A stretch of 64,000 nt of DNA from Mumia sp. Pv4-285 (GCF_041320275.1 NZ_CP162023.1:248001-312000), one strand, 5' to 3'. Shown: positions 17,479 to 26,806, counted from the first letter of the stretch. The notes: generated from the letters alone by a model not told the origin. Made by a program: numbers and translations.

Positions 17479-18648
17479 ATGGACCTGCGTGACGAGGATC
17501 TGACGTCCTTGGCGAACTCGCTCGCCGAGCTCGTCGGTGCGCCGATCACCATCGAGGACCCCCAGTCGAGCGTCCTCGCCTACTCCAACAGCCTCGACGC
17601 CGACCGCTCGCAGGCCGTCGACGACGCACGGATCACGACGATCCTGGGACGTCAGGTGCCGCCGCACTACCGCGCGCTGCTCGACGAGGCGGGCGTGTAC
17701 GGGCAGATCGCGCGCTCCAGCGACGTCGTGATGGTCGACCTGCCCGGTTCCGGCATGACCCGCCGCGCGATCGTGGCCGTCCGCGACGACACCGGCACCC
17801 TGCTCGGATCGGTGTGGGCGGCGGTGCCGACCGGTCTCACCGACGTGCAGCGGCAGGCCCTGCTCGCGGGTGCTCCGGTGGTGGCGCGTGGGCTCGTCCG
17901 TGAGCGGCAGCGGGCGGACTCGTCGCGGCGTCGCACGGTCGAGGTCGTCGAGGCGTTGCTGCGCGGCGGCGACGACGCGACTCGCGCCGCCGAGTCCGCG
18001 GGGCTGCGGGCACCGTGCACCGCTCTCGTCCTCGCCACCGACCGCACGCACGAGAGCGTCCCCGCACACCGCGCGGGCGCCTTCGTGCTCCACCTCGCCG
18101 CCGTCGCGCCGAGCGCGGCTGCCGCGCAGGTCGACGACGTCGTCTACGCGGTCGTCTCCGGTGACGAGGCAGGCGCCTCCCGGCTCGCCCGCGACTTCCT
18201 GGCACGGACCCGCGGTCGGCTCGTGATCGGTGTCGGGCGCACGGTGGGGTCCGCCGAGGAGATCGACGTCTCGGCCCGCGACGCGGACGCGGTCGTGCGG
18301 GCGGTCCGCCGCCGCGGGCGTACGGGGGTGGTCGAGACCGTCCGGGGCGTCCTCGCTGACGTGGTCGCGCTCCGGGCGTCCGACGCGTTGGCCGGGTACG
18401 AGGAGTTCAGCCCGCTGTCGTCGCTCGAGCGGTTCGACGCCGAGCACCACGCCGACCTGCTGGAGAGCGCCCGCTCCTACCTCGCCCACGGCGGAGACGT
18501 CGCCGCGGCCGCGGCCGCCCTGCACGTCCACCCCAACACGCTGCGCAACCGCCTGCGGCGCGCGTCGCAGGCGGCGGGAGTCGACGTCGACGACCCGGAC
18601 ACACGACTGCTGCTCGGGCTGCACCTGAAGCTGCGCGACCTGATCTGA
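17479..18648 (+). CDS. PucR-family transcriptional regulator
   Basis: 389 residues. The N-terminal ~140 residues look like a GAF-type sensor (ITIEDPQSSVLAYSN, then TRRAIVAVRDDTGTLLGSVW). The middle is the linker/GGDEF-like domain of the PucR group, and the C-terminus carries the PucR helix-turn-helix with the segments YLAHGGDVAAAAAALHVHPN and TLRNRLRRA near 333-362. Such regulators usually control nearby amino-acid or purine catabolism genes; the adjacent DadA-like oxidase on the same strand is the obvious candidate. Its stop is followed directly by a 57-bp palindromic repeat. Confidence 0.9.
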   Translation: MDLRDEDLTSLANSLAELVGAPITIEDPQSSVLAYSNSLDADRSQAVDDARITTILGRQVPPHYRALLDEAGVYGQIARSSDVVMVDLPGSGMTRRAIVAVRDDTGTLLGSVWAAVPTGLTDVQRQALLAGAPVVARGLVRERQRADSSRRRTVEVVEALLRGGDDATRAAESAGLRAPCTALVLATDRTHESVPAHRAGAFVLHLAAVAPSAAAAQVDDVVYAVVSGDEAGASRLARDFLARTRGRLVIGVGRTVGSAEEIDVSARDADAVVRAVRRRGRTGVVETVRGVLADVVALRASDALAGYEEFSPLSSLERFDAEHHADLLESARSYLAHGGDVAAAAAALHVHPNTLRNRLRRASQAAGVDVDDPDTRLLLGLHLKLRDLI

Positions 18649-18705
18649 GGCGTTTCCTATCGACATTGCGTCGCTGTGGTGGGCGCGATGTCGACACGTC
18701 ACGTC
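18649..18705. repeat. 57-bp palindromic repeat, family B, copy 1
   Basis: Arms GGCGTTTCCTATCGAC and GTCGACACGTCACGTC flank a 25-bp centre ending TGGTGGGCGCGAT. Length, centre and arm positions match the perfect copy at 44505-44561. It begins immediately after the PucR stop codon, so as RNA it would form a terminal hairpin. Confidence 0.75.
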
Positions 18706-18794
18706 GATGGACTGTGCGATCGCACACCGTCGTGGCGCGGATGGTGGCCGAACGAACACCCCACGCAGCGCCGTACCGGCCGAGCATGGTCGGC

Positions 18795-20087
18795 ATGAGC
18801 ACCCCGGGCAGCGCCGCGAGCGCATCGAGCACCCCTCGTCACGTCGTCGTCGCCGGGGCCGGCATGGTCGGCCTCTCCACGGCCTGGTTCCTCCAGGAGC
18901 GCGGCGTCCAGGTCACCGTCGTCGACCGGACCGGCGTCGCCGCCGGCTCGTCGTGGGGCAACGCCGGGTGGATCTCGCCGGCGCTGACGCTGCCGCTCGC
19001 CGAGCCCGCCGTGCTGAAGTACGGCCTGAAGGCGATGCTCAGCCCGACCTCACCCGTCTACGTCCCGCTGACCGCAGACCCCAAGCTGCTGCGCTTCCTC
19101 GTCGGCTTCGCCAGGCACTGCACGCCGGCGAAGTGGCGCTCCGCGATGGCGGTCTTCACCGAGCTGAACCGTGACGCTCTCGGCACGTACGACGCCCTCT
19201 CCGACGGCGGCGACGCCGGCCACGCGGTCCGCGAGCCGCTGCAGGATGCAGACCCGTTCCTCGCCGGCTTCGCGTCGGTCGAGGACCGCAAGACGCTCGT
19301 CGACGAGCTCGCCCACGTCGTCGCGTCGGGCGGCTCGGTCGACTACGACCTGCTCAGCGCCGACGAGATCCGTTCCCTCGAGCCGACCCTCGGCGACGGC
19401 GTGCGCGCCGGAGTGCGGATGCTGGGCCAGCGCTACGTGAACCCCCCGGCGTACGTGGCCTCGCTCGCCGACTCGGTCGTCGCGCGCGGCGGCGTGATCC
19501 AGAGCGGCTTCGACGTCGTCGACGTCGTCGACCGGGGTGCACGCGGCGTCGAGGTCGTGTCGCGCGACGGTGAGCGAGTGGGTGCCGACGCGGTCGTCCT
19601 CGCCACCGGGACCTGGCTCGGCGAGCTCGCCCGGTCGTACGGGGTCAAGCGCGTGGTGCAGGCCGGTCGCGGATACAGCTTCACCGTGGTGCCCGAGCAC
19701 CTGCCGAAGAACCCGATCTACTTCCCCGTCCAGCGCGTCGCCTGCACGCCGCTCGGCGACCGCCTGCGCGTCGCGGGGACGATGGAGTTCCGCTCGCCCG
19801 ACGCGCCTCTCGAGCCCCGCCGCATCGAGGCGATCGTCGCGTCGGCGCGGCCGATGTTCACCGGCGTCGACTGGGAGGCGCGTCAGGAGGAGTGGGTCGG
19901 GTCGCGTCCGTGCACGACCGACGGCCTGCCGCTCGTCGGCGCCACGCGCTCGCCGCGCGTCCACGTCGCCGGCGGCCACGGCATGTGGGGGATCGCCCTC
20001 GGTCCGTTGACCGGCCGCATGGTGGCCGACGGGCTCACAGGGCGGGCGCTCCCCTCGTACGCGCGCCGGCTCGATCCGCTGCGCTGA
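18795..20087 (+). CDS. FAD-dependent D-amino-acid dehydrogenase/oxidase (DadA-like)
   Basis: 430 residues of the DAO family. The FAD-binding GAGMVG (21-26) follows a beta strand VVVA, and the C-terminal DGLPLVG ... GHGMWGIALGP segment is the second flavin contact typical of DadA and glycine/opine oxidases. RGYSFTV near 292 is also characteristic. It should oxidise a D-amino acid or N-methyl amino acid to the imine and then keto acid. ATG 18795 is used; ATG 18786 is 9 nt upstream and possible. The PucR regulator immediately upstream probably controls it. Confidence 0.87.
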   Translation: MSTPGSAASASSTPRHVVVAGAGMVGLSTAWFLQERGVQVTVVDRTGVAAGSSWGNAGWISPALTLPLAEPAVLKYGLKAMLSPTSPVYVPLTADPKLLRFLVGFARHCTPAKWRSAMAVFTELNRDALGTYDALSDGGDAGHAVREPLQDADPFLAGFASVEDRKTLVDELAHVVASGGSVDYDLLSADEIRSLEPTLGDGVRAGVRMLGQRYVNPPAYVASLADSVVARGGVIQSGFDVVDVVDRGARGVEVVSRDGERVGADAVVLATGTWLGELARSYGVKRVVQAGRGYSFTVVPEHLPKNPIYFPVQRVACTPLGDRLRVAGTMEFRSPDAPLEPRRIEAIVASARPMFTGVDWEARQEEWVGSRPCTTDGLPLVGATRSPRVHVAGGHGMWGIALGPLTGRMVADGLTGRALPSYARRLDPLR

Positions 20088-20157
20088 TCGGCGCCGCACA
20101 GCCAGACATTCGGGGTCGTACTCGGACGAGTCGGTCGGACGGCGGCCTGGAGTCGGT

Positions 20158-20163
20158 ATGCTT
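20158..20163 (+). promoter_or_regulatory. Probable -10 for the ACT-domain gene
   Basis: TATGCT is the best -10 match in the gap. The implied 5' leader is about 75 nt and ends with GGAGGATTCGACCC before ATG 20247, so this gene is Shine-Dalgarno led, unlike many neighbours. Confidence 0.4.
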
Positions 20164-20246
20164 CGCGAGGCAACAGGCCGTGGTCACCGTCGACCGCGTA
20201 CGCGTGCACTCAGGGCGCGCGGTCGGCTGAACGGAGGATTCGACCC

Positions 20247-20885
20247 ATGGCATTTCTGCTGCGCATCGAGCTGCCGGACGTCCCCGGTTCCCTCGGTGCC
20301 GTCGCGACCGCGCTCGGCGGTGCGGGTGCAGACATCCACGCGATCGAGATCGTCGAGCACCGCTCCGACGGCAAGGCGGTCGACGACGTGCTGCTCGAGC
20401 TGCCCGTGACGACGATGCCGGACAAGCTCATCACCGCGTGCCACCATCTCGACGGCGTGCGTGTGCAGTGGATCTCCCGCTACAACGCCGGCGCCAACCT
20501 CTCGATGGACCTCGAGGCCGTCGAGGCGTTCACCGCCGAGCCGTCGCGAGCGCTGGAGAGCCTCACCGAGAAGATCCCGGAGACGTTCCGCGCCGACTGG
20601 GCCCTGCTGGTCGCCCGCGCGCACGTCGGTCTGCAGGTCCTCCACGCCACCCCGACGGCGCCCGAGCGCGTGCCCGACGTCGAGGCGTGGTTCACGATGA
20701 CGCACGCGCAGCGCCTCAGCCCTGTCGCGGACTGGGGTTCGATGGTGCTCGCCGGCGCACCCGTCCCCCAGCGCGAGGCGGCCGTCCTCTTCGGACGGCA
20801 CGGCGGGCCCCCGATCCTCGACTCCGAGATCGCGCGGCTCGGCCACATCGTCGGGCTCGCGGCGTCGGTGAGCGCGGCGGTCTGA
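20247..20885 (+). CDS. ACT-domain amino-acid-binding protein
   Basis: 212 residues. An ACT fold covers about 1-75 (LLRIELPDVPGSLGAVATAL, with the Gly-Ser turn that contacts the ligand). The C-terminal ~130 residues form a second, uncharacterised domain with the segment HGGPPILDSEIARLG. No catalytic domain is present, so a regulatory or sensing role bound to a small amino acid is likely. Strong GGAGG ribosome-binding site. Convergent with the SDR gene 10 bp away. Confidence 0.75.
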   Translation: MAFLLRIELPDVPGSLGAVATALGGAGADIHAIEIVEHRSDGKAVDDVLLELPVTTMPDKLITACHHLDGVRVQWISRYNAGANLSMDLEAVEAFTAEPSRALESLTEKIPETFRADWALLVARAHVGLQVLHATPTAPERVPDVEAWFTMTHAQRLSPVADWGSMVLAGAPVPQREAAVLFGRHGGPPILDSEIARLGHIVGLAASVSAAV

Positions 20886-20894
20886 GGCCGCCGG

Positions 20895-21773
20895 CTACTT
20901 CGGCTTGGTCACCGGGACGTGGGCGGAGTGGCTGCGGCCGAGTGCGGCCACCTCGGCCTCCATCTTGGGGATCGTCTTGCGCACCATGCGCTTCGCGATC
21001 GGCTCGGCAAGCGCCGAGGAGATGATCGGCTTGGTGAAGTTCGCGAAGACGACGCCGCGCGGCACGTACACGCGCCGCTTCTGCTTCGCCATGCCGTCGC
21101 ACACCGCGGTGACGCAGTCCTCGAGCGTCGTCGTGCCGTTGGCGGGCCACGGCAGCTTGCCGCGGATCGCCTTGAAGCTCGGCAGGTCGGCCTCGGTCCC
21201 GCGCACGATGTCGGTGTCGATCCACGACGGGTGGCAGACACCGACCTTCACCCCGTGGACCCACATCTCCTGACGCGTCGCGAGGGCGAGAGCCTCGACG
21301 CCGGCCTTGCTCGCGTTGTACGGGGCAAGGCCCGCGAGCGGGGTGAAGGCGGCCAGGGAGGAGACGACGAGGATGTAGCCCTTGGTCTCGATGACGTGCG
21401 GGATCACCGCTCGCAGCGTCCGGTAGACGCCGTTGAGGTTCACGTCGACGACCCGCTCGAACGCCTCGGGGTCGATCTGTCGGACCGTGCCGTACGAGGC
21501 GATGCCGGCGTTGGCGAGCACGTGGTCGATACGTCCGAAGTGAGCAGCGGCGGCGTCAACGGCGGTCTTGACCGCGTCGGTGTCGCGGACGTCGGCCTCC
21601 CACCAGGCGGCGGCGCTGCCGAGCTCGGCAGCGACCGCGGCCAGCTCGTCCGGCTCGAGGCCGATGAGCGCGACCCGGCCGCCGCGGCGGGCGTACTCGC
21701 GGGCGACACCTGCTCCGATGCCGCGTGCGGCACCGGTGACGACGGCAACCTGGCCGGTGAACGTGGAGGTCAT
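20895..21773 (-). CDS. Short-chain dehydrogenase/reductase
   Basis: 292 residues, classical SDR fold. Cofactor motif TGAARGIG at 13-20, NAG at 88-90, catalytic Ser138/139, Tyr152 and Lys156 (YNASK). Asn/Thr pattern after the catalytic lysine and a long C-terminal extension with K-P-I-I-S-S-A-L resemble the group annotated as SDRs acting on lipids or steroids; substrate unknown. The start at 21773 rather than the longer 21821 is fixed by a leaderless -10 element. Confidence 0.9.
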   Translation of the reverse strand: MTSTFTGQVAVVTGAARGIGAGVAREYARRGGRVALIGLEPDELAAVAAELGSAAAWWEADVRDTDAVKTAVDAAAAHFGRIDHVLANAGIASYGTVRQIDPEAFERVVDVNLNGVYRTLRAVIPHVIETKGYILVVSSLAAFTPLAGLAPYNASKAGVEALALATRQEMWVHGVKVGVCHPSWIDTDIVRGTEADLPSFKAIRGKLPWPANGTTTLEDCVTAVCDGMAKQKRRVYVPRGVVFANFTKPIISSALAEPIAKRMVRKTIPKMEAEVAALGRSHSAHVPVTKPK

Positions 21774-21779
21774 GCCGTC

Positions 21780-21785
21780 AAGATA
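21780..21785 (-). promoter_or_regulatory. Leaderless -10 element of the SDR gene
   Basis: TATCTT on the minus strand ends 6 nt before ATG 21773. Confidence 0.6.
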
Positions 21786-21836
21786 CCGACGGTATCCGAA
21801 ATGTGCCACCCGCGATGTCACATCGTGGATGTCTGC

Positions 21837-23222
21837 CTACAGCGCGCGGAGAATGTCTTCGACGCGCTCCTTCGCATCACCGAACAGCATCTGGCTGTTG
21901 TCCCGGAAGAACAGCGGGTTCTGGACGCCCGCGTAGCCCGCCGCCATCGACCGCTTGAACACGATCACGTTCTCCGCCTCCCAGACCCGCAGCACCGGCA
22001 TCCCGGCGAGTGGGCTGGTCGGGTCCTCGGCCGCAGCGGGGTTGACCGTGTCGTTGGCGCCGATGACGAGGACGACCGAGGTGCCGGCGAGATCGTCGTT
22101 GACCTCGTCCATCTCCAGCACGATGTCGTACGGCACCTTGGCCTCGGCCAGGAGCACGTTCATGTGCCCGGGCAGACGGCCGGCGACCGGGTGGACGCCG
22201 AAGCGGACGTCGATGCCGCGGTCGCGGAGCTTGCGGACGAGGTCGGCCACCGGGTACTGGGCCTGAGCGACCGCCATGCCGTACCCCGGGGTGATGACGA
22301 CCGAGCGTGCGTTCGTGAGCAGGTCGGCGGCGTCGGCGGCGGTGATCTCGCGGTGGTCGCCGTAGTCCGTGGCGTCGCTCGTGGAGGCCTCGATGCCGAA
22401 GCCGCCGGCGATGACGGAGATGAAGGACCGGTTCATCGCCTGGCACATGATGTAGGACAGGTACGCACCGGAGGATCCGACGAGCGCGCCGGTGACGATC
22501 AGCAGGTCGTTGTTGAGCAGGAAGCCCGACGCGGCGGCGGCCCAGCCCGAGTAGCTGTTGAGCATCGACACGACGACCGGCATGTCGCCGCCGCCGATCG
22601 ACGCGACCAGGTGCCAGCCGAGCGCGAGCGCGAGCGCGGTGACGGCGATCAGCAGGACGAGGTTCGGGGTGATGACGAACCAGACGGTCAGGATCACGAA
22701 CAGCGCGAGCGCCCCGAGGTTGATGGCGTTCTTGCCCGGCAGCATCAACGGCGCCGAGCGCATCCTGGCGGAGAGCTTGAGGTTGGCGACGATCGAGCCG
22801 GTGAACGTCACCGCGCCGATGAAGATGCCGATGAAGATCTCGGCGTTGTGGATGTCGGCCAGCGACCCCGTGAGGTGGTTCGGCGCGAGGTAGCCGTTCC
22901 AGCCGACCAGCACCGCCGCCAGACCCACGAAGGAGTGCAGCAGCGCGATCAGCTCGGGCATCTGGGTCATCGCGACGATGCGCGCGCGCCACAGGCCGAC
23001 GGCGGCCCCGATCGCCACGGCCGCCAGCAGCAACGCGATCGAGAGCCCGTCGGCGACGTCGAGGACCAGCACGAACGTCGCGACCAGGGCGACCGCCATG
23101 CCGGTGATGCCGTACCAGACGCCGTTGCGCGACGTCTCGTGCCGGGACAGCCCGGCCAGGGACAGGATGAAGAGGAGCGACGCGACGATGTACGCGGCGG
23201 TGGCAGCACTCTGCGCGGTCAT
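21837..23222 (-). CDS. pntB: NAD(P) transhydrogenase subunit beta
   Basis: 461 residues, the usual PntB length. Eight to nine membrane helices span about 1-255, followed by the NADP(H)-binding domain III (from [19 protein letters not shown], with the G-Y-G-M-A-V-A-Q-A loop). The proton-channel His in the H-N-A-E-I-F-I-G segment (near 124) is present, and [10 protein letters not shown] and the terminal [14 protein letters not shown] are signature PntB. It couples hydride transfer from NADH to NADP+ with proton import. It lies 7 nt downstream of pntA. Confidence 0.95.
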   Translation of the reverse strand: MTAQSAATAAYIVASLLFILSLAGLSRHETSRNGVWYGITGMAVALVATFVLVLDVADGLSIALLLAAVAIGAAVGLWRARIVAMTQMPELIALLHSFVGLAAVLVGWNGYLAPNHLTGSLADIHNAEIFIGIFIGAVTFTGSIVANLKLSARMRSAPLMLPGKNAINLGALALFVILTVWFVITPNLVLLIAVTALALALGWHLVASIGGGDMPVVVSMLNSYSGWAAAASGFLLNNDLLIVTGALVGSSGAYLSYIMCQAMNRSFISVIAGGFGIEASTSDATDYGDHREITAADAADLLTNARSVVITPGYGMAVAQAQYPVADLVRKLRDRGIDVRFGVHPVAGRLPGHMNVLLAEAKVPYDIVLEMDEVNDDLAGTSVVLVIGANDTVNPAAAEDPTSPLAGMPVLRVWEAENVIVFKRSMAAGYAGVQNPLFFRDNSQMLFGDAKERVEDILRAL

Positions 23223-23229
23223 GGCGGCG

Positions 23230-24777
23230 TCAGTCCTTCGAGAACATGCTGAGCATGCGTCGGGTCACGGCGAATCCGCCGAAGACGTTGATGGAGGCCA
23301 GCAGGATCGCGACGAACGACAGCACGCGGATGATCGTGGCGTTCTCGGCACCGTCGTCGATCGAGATCTGCAGCATCGCGCCGACCACGATGATGCCGCT
23401 GATCGCGTTGGTCACCGACATCAGCGGCGTGTGCAGCGCGTGGTGGACCTTGCCGATCACGTAGTAGCCGATCACGACCGCGAGCGTCAGCACGGTGAAG
23501 TGCTCCGGCAGAGGGGCGGGCGCGAAGGCGTTGATGAGGAACAGCGCGAGGATGCCGGTCCCGATCAGACCCCACTTGACGGCAGGGCTCCGAGGGGGTT
23601 TCTCCTCGACGACAGCTGGCTTGGCGGCCGGAGTGGCTGCAACCGGCGTGGCAGAGACGGAGACCGGCGGCGGTGGCCACGTCTTCTCGCCCTCGCGGAC
23701 GACGGTGACGTTGCGCTGGACGACGTCGTCGAAGTCGAGGACGAGCTGTCCGTCCTTGCCCGGCGTGAGGAGCTTGAGCAGGTTGACCAGGTTCGTCCCG
23801 TACAGCTGCGACGCCTGGGTCGGGAGGCGGCCCGCCAGGTCGGTGTAGCCGAGGATCGTCACGCCGTTGGGGGTGACGACCTTCTCGCCCGCGACCGATC
23901 CTGCGACGTTGCCGCCCTGCGCTGCAGCCATGTCGACGATGACGGTGCCCGGCTTCATGCTCGCCACGTCAGCCTCGGTGAGGAGTCGTGGGGCTGCGCG
24001 GCCGGGGATCAAGGCCGTCGTGATGACGATGTCGACCTCGGCGGCCTGCTCGGAGTAGATCTCCGCGGCACGTCGGTCGTACGCCTCGGTGGTCGCCTTG
24101 GCGTAGCCGTCGGTCGAGACCTCCTGCTCGACGTCGACCTCGAGGTACTCACCACCGATCGACTTCACCTGGTCGGCGACCTCGGGACGGGGGTCGGTGG
24201 CCCGGACGATCGCGCCGAGGCTGCTCGCGGCCCCGATCGCCGCGAGGCCTGCGACGCCCGCACCCGCGACGAGCACCTTGGCCGGCGGCACCTTGCCCGC
24301 AGCGGTCACCTGCCCGGTGAAGAACCTGCCGAACTCGTGCGCCGCCTCGACGACGGCGCGGTAACCGGCGATGTTGGCCATCGACGACAGGACGTCCATC
24401 GACTGGGCGCGGGAGATGCGGGGGACCGCGTCCATCGCCAGCACCGTCAGCCGGCGCTGCGCCAGCTCGTCGACCAGCGCCTCGTTGAACGCCGGCGCGA
24501 TCAGGCTGACCAGCGTCGCGTCGTCACGCAGCAGACCGATCTCGTCCGACGACGGCGCGTTGATCTTGAGCACGAGGTCGGCCTGCCAGGCCTCGTCGCG
24601 CACCGCTGTCGAGGCGCCCGCCTCGACGTACGCCTCGTCGGAAAAGCTGGACGCTTCGCCTGCACCGGACTCGACCACGACGTCGTACCCCAGCTTGATC
24701 AGCTGCGTGACCGTCGCTGGGGTGGCAGCGACGCGTGTCTCACCCGGCGAGGTCTCCTTGACCACGCCGATCTTCAT
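23230..24777 (-). CDS. pntA: NAD(P) transhydrogenase subunit alpha (fused alpha1-alpha2)
   Basis: 515 residues. Domain I (1-~375) is the NAD(H)-binding part: [17 protein letters not shown] at the start, [15 protein letters not shown] near 175-189, and RATDPRPEV just after. A proline/alanine-rich linker (about 385-415, [20 protein letters not shown]) leads to the alpha2 membrane part with three or four helices ([20 protein letters not shown]). Many actinobacteria split alpha1 and alpha2; here they are one chain as in E. coli. ATG 24777 has a leaderless -10 (TAACGT, 7-nt gap). First gene of the pntAB operon. Confidence 0.95.
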   Translation of the reverse strand: MKIGVVKETSPGETRVAATPATVTQLIKLGYDVVVESGAGEASSFSDEAYVEAGASTAVRDEAWQADLVLKINAPSSDEIGLLRDDATLVSLIAPAFNEALVDELAQRRLTVLAMDAVPRISRAQSMDVLSSMANIAGYRAVVEAAHEFGRFFTGQVTAAGKVPPAKVLVAGAGVAGLAAIGAASSLGAIVRATDPRPEVADQVKSIGGEYLEVDVEQEVSTDGYAKATTEAYDRRAAEIYSEQAAEVDIVITTALIPGRAAPRLLTEADVASMKPGTVIVDMAAAQGGNVAGSVAGEKVVTPNGVTILGYTDLAGRLPTQASQLYGTNLVNLLKLLTPGKDGQLVLDFDDVVQRNVTVVREGEKTWPPPPVSVSATPVAATPAAKPAVVEEKPPRSPAVKWGLIGTGILALFLINAFAPAPLPEHFTVLTLAVVIGYYVIGKVHHALHTPLMSVTNAISGIIVVGAMLQISIDDGAENATIIRVLSFVAILLASINVFGGFAVTRRMLSMFSKD

Positions 24778-24784
24778 TCGGCAG

Positions 24785-24790
24785 ACGTTA
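24785..24790 (-). promoter_or_regulatory. Leaderless -10 element of pntAB
   Basis: TAACGT on the minus strand, 7 nt before ATG 24777. Confidence 0.5.
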
Positions 24791-24819
24791 TCCGCAGGGG
24801 CTGGTGGACGACCAGTGGG

Positions 24820-24835
24820 TGAGACGTGCGTCTCA
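24820..24835. promoter_or_regulatory. Candidate operator upstream of pntAB
   Basis: TGAGACGTGCGTCTCA is an inverted repeat with 7-bp arms, flanked at a distance by CCAG and CTGG. Its centre is about 50 bp upstream of the leaderless pntA start, an activator-like position. Confidence 0.4.
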
Positions 24836-24930
24836 TCTGGTGGAGGTGGCGAGGGGGCGTGCAAGTTTGTTCGGGCCGCCAACCAACCCCTGACCTGCAC
24901 GAACGCGTCATGCCCGACCCGCCCTCTTTG

Positions 24931-25020
24931 ACACTCTCCGTTGGGCCCACCGAAGACTGCGCGCCCCACTGCAACGTTCCAGTGGGGCAGCAACGCTGCG
25001 TGGGGCCAACGGAGAATGCG
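24931..25020. repeat. Nested palindromic repeat, family C, copy 1
   Basis: Outer arms CTCCGTTGGGCCCAC and GTGGGGCCAACGGAG match at 14 of 15 positions; inner arms CCCCACTG and CAGTGGGG enclose CAACGTTC. It abuts the stop codon of the AbiEi-like gene (25021). A second copy in the same orientation lies at 26056-26140, about 80% identical by eye. Confidence 0.85.
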
Positions 25021-25992
25021 TCAGCCGAACAGGCGACGCGACTGCTTCAGCTGCGCACGCACGGCACCGGCGACCCTGCGGTCCAGCGTGAACACCTCGT
25101 TCCAGATCAGGCGCGACATGCCGTACCGCTGACCGCACATCAGCTCCTCGCGGCGCTTCTCGGCCACCACGACGGCGGACGCGTCGTCACCCTCCTTGTA
25201 CGGCCGGAGGTACTTGCGGAGCCCGTCGAACTCGCCGAGGTGGCGCCATTCCGGCCAGGCGTAGTCGGCTCGTCCGAGGAAGACCCCATCCTCGTTGAAC
25301 ACGTCGTACTGCAGCTCGGGCTTCGGCAGGTCGAACACGTGGAACATCCACCGGCCGAGCGACTCGCCAGGCGACTCCGCGCGTCCGTCGGCGAACGCGA
25401 GTGCAGCCGAGGCGCGCGGGCTCCCCCGCCAACCGCGGTGGCGACCCTCGGCCCGCTCGAGCTGGTCACGATCGACGAGGCCGCGCTGGAGTGCGGCGTC
25501 CATCAGAACCACCCCGCTGCGGACGTGTGCGAGCGAGGCGGACTCCCACACGGCTCGTGCGAGCCCGGACACCGGACGCCCGTCGACGTCGCTGACCTCG
25601 CCGTCGGGGATCGATCCCTCGTGGAACTGGACGCCCGCGATCGTCCGCCCGTTGCGTTGGTCGAGCCGAGTCACGTGCACGACCGACAGGTCCACGGCGA
25701 CGAGCGGGAGGCGTCGTACGGCGATCGCAGAGTGGTGCGTGAGCACGGCGCCGGGGCCGAGCTTGTCGGCCACCGCGAGGCAGCGGACGGCGTACTGCTC
25801 GGTCACGGTCAGCCTCTCGTACGAGGTGGCTGGTGCCCACGCGCCGTACCGGACCTTCGTGATCCCTCCACGCGCTCGTGCCGCCCTGAGCAGCCCCGGT
25901 CCGTACCCGTGATCACGCGCCTCTGCGGTCGTGAAGTAGCCGCCGTGCCGCTCGGCGACGGCGGCGATCGCCGGATCGTTCTCGATCTCCAT
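25021..25992 (-). CDS. AbiEi/DUF559-like protein (antitoxin-type HTH plus nuclease-like C-terminus)
   Basis: 323 residues. The N-terminus (FTTAEARDHGYGPGLLRAARARG, about 20-42) resembles the winged-helix of AbiEi-family type IV antitoxins. The C-terminal ~100 residues carry the segment GRADYAWPEW...GEFDG...KY...EKRREE, a PD-(D/E)XK/DUF559-like pattern with acidic residues and a lysine in order. Such proteins are common orphans in actinobacteria, and no AbiEii toxin partner is adjacent. Its role (defence, DNA repair or selfish cassette) is unknown. It lies exactly between two direct copies of repeat family C. The start is uncertain; ATG 25992 (MEIEND) is the first good one. Confidence 0.72.
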   Translation of the reverse strand: MEIENDPAIAAVAERHGGYFTTAEARDHGYGPGLLRAARARGGITKVRYGAWAPATSYERLTVTEQYAVRCLAVADKLGPGAVLTHHSAIAVRRLPLVAVDLSVVHVTRLDQRNGRTIAGVQFHEGSIPDGEVSDVDGRPVSGLARAVWESASLAHVRSGVVLMDAALQRGLVDRDQLERAEGRHRGWRGSPRASAALAFADGRAESPGESLGRWMFHVFDLPKPELQYDVFNEDGVFLGRADYAWPEWRHLGEFDGLRKYLRPYKEGDDASAVVVAEKRREELMCGQRYGMSRLIWNEVFTLDRRVAGAVRAQLKQSRRLFG

Positions 25993-26055
25993 CGCGGCAT
26001 CGTGGCGGGTCCGCGCACGCCGCGCACCGTGCGCTCGGCCGACCTGTGGACGACG

Positions 26056-26140
26056 CCGACGGGGCCCCACCGCAGAATGCGCGCCCCACCGGAACGTTCA
26101 GGTGGGGCAGCGACTCTGTGTGGGGCCCAACGGAAAGTGT
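26056..26140. repeat. Nested palindromic repeat, family C, copy 2
   Basis: Direct repeat of 24931-25020: shared blocks include TGCGCGCCCCAC, AACGTTC, GTGGGGCAGC and GTGGGGCC. Inner arms CCCCACC and GGTGGGG are intact; outer arms are less perfect. With copy 1 it brackets the AbiEi-like gene. Confidence 0.85.
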
Positions 26141-26154
26141 GAAGCGGTGCGGGG

Positions 26155-26793
26155 TCAGACCACGCCGTACAGCCGGTCGCCCGCGTCGCCGAGCCCCGGC
26201 ACGATGTAGCCGACCTCGTTGAGCTTCTCGTCCACGGCTGCGACGACGAGCAGCACGGGGACGGTGATGTCGGCGAGGTCGGCCTCGATCCGGGCGATGC
26301 CCTCCGGCGCCGCGAGCAGGCAGATCGCCGTGATCGCCGAGCAGCCGCGGCTCACCAGGAACTCGATCGCCGCCGAGAGGGTGCCGCCGGTCGCGAGCAT
26401 CGGGTCGAGCACGTACGCCTGGCGGCCGGCGAGGTCGTCGGGCAGCCGCTCGGCGTACGTCGCGGGCTCGAGCGTCTCCTCGTCGCGGATCATCCCGAGG
26501 AAGCCGACCTCCGCCGTCGGCAGCAGGTGCTGGAGTCCCTCGAGCATGCCGAGCCCGGCCCGCAGGATCGGCACGATGAGCGGCTTGGGCGGGGCGAGGC
26601 GTACGCCCTGCGCGACCGCGACCGGTGTCGTGACCTGGACCGCCTCGACCCGGACGTCGCGCGTCGCCTCGTACGTGAGGAGCGTGACCAGCTCGTCGGT
26701 GAGTCGGCGGAACGTCGGCGAGTCGGTCTCCGCGTCGCGGAGCGTGGTGAGCTTGTGCGCGACCAGCGGATGGTCGACGACGTGGATGTCCAT
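26155..26793 (-). CDS. upp: Uracil phosphoribosyltransferase
   Basis: 212 residues, normal Upp length. Salvages uracil to UMP with PRPP. The PRPP-binding loop [11 protein letters not shown] is near 128-138, the PILRAGLGM segment near 75-83, and the C-terminal uracil-binding segment [16 protein letters not shown] ends the protein. ATG 26793 (MDIHVVDHP) is preferred over a longer upstream start because TAGTGT lies 7 nt before it. Stands alone, convergent with nothing; the tRNA-deaminase genes diverge from it. Confidence 0.96.
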   Translation of the reverse strand: MDIHVVDHPLVAHKLTTLRDAETDSPTFRRLTDELVTLLTYEATRDVRVEAVQVTTPVAVAQGVRLAPPKPLIVPILRAGLGMLEGLQHLLPTAEVGFLGMIRDEETLEPATYAERLPDDLAGRQAYVLDPMLATGGTLSAAIEFLVSRGCSAITAICLLAAPEGIARIEADLADITVPVLLVVAAVDEKLNEVGYIVPGLGDAGDRLYGVV

Positions 26794-26800
26794 GACCGGC

Positions 26801-26806
26801 ACACTA
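26801..26806 (-). promoter_or_regulatory. Leaderless -10 element of upp
   Basis: TAGTGT on the minus strand ends 7 nt before ATG 26793. Confidence 0.55.

Noticed and set aside
14523-17552. 1009-codon minus-strand frame overlapping the lyase
   Set aside because: It runs through the DHFR-like gene and the real lyase in another frame, with Arg/Gly-rich composition and no domain; a high-GC shadow frame.
20919-23252. 777-codon plus-strand frame opposite the SDR and pntB
   Set aside because: Antisense to two clear genes; composition is Asp/Arg/Val-rich with no recognisable fold.
24931-26140. Insertion sequence
   Set aside because: The bracketing repeats are direct rather than terminal inverted repeats of the unit, and the enclosed gene has no transposase motif.
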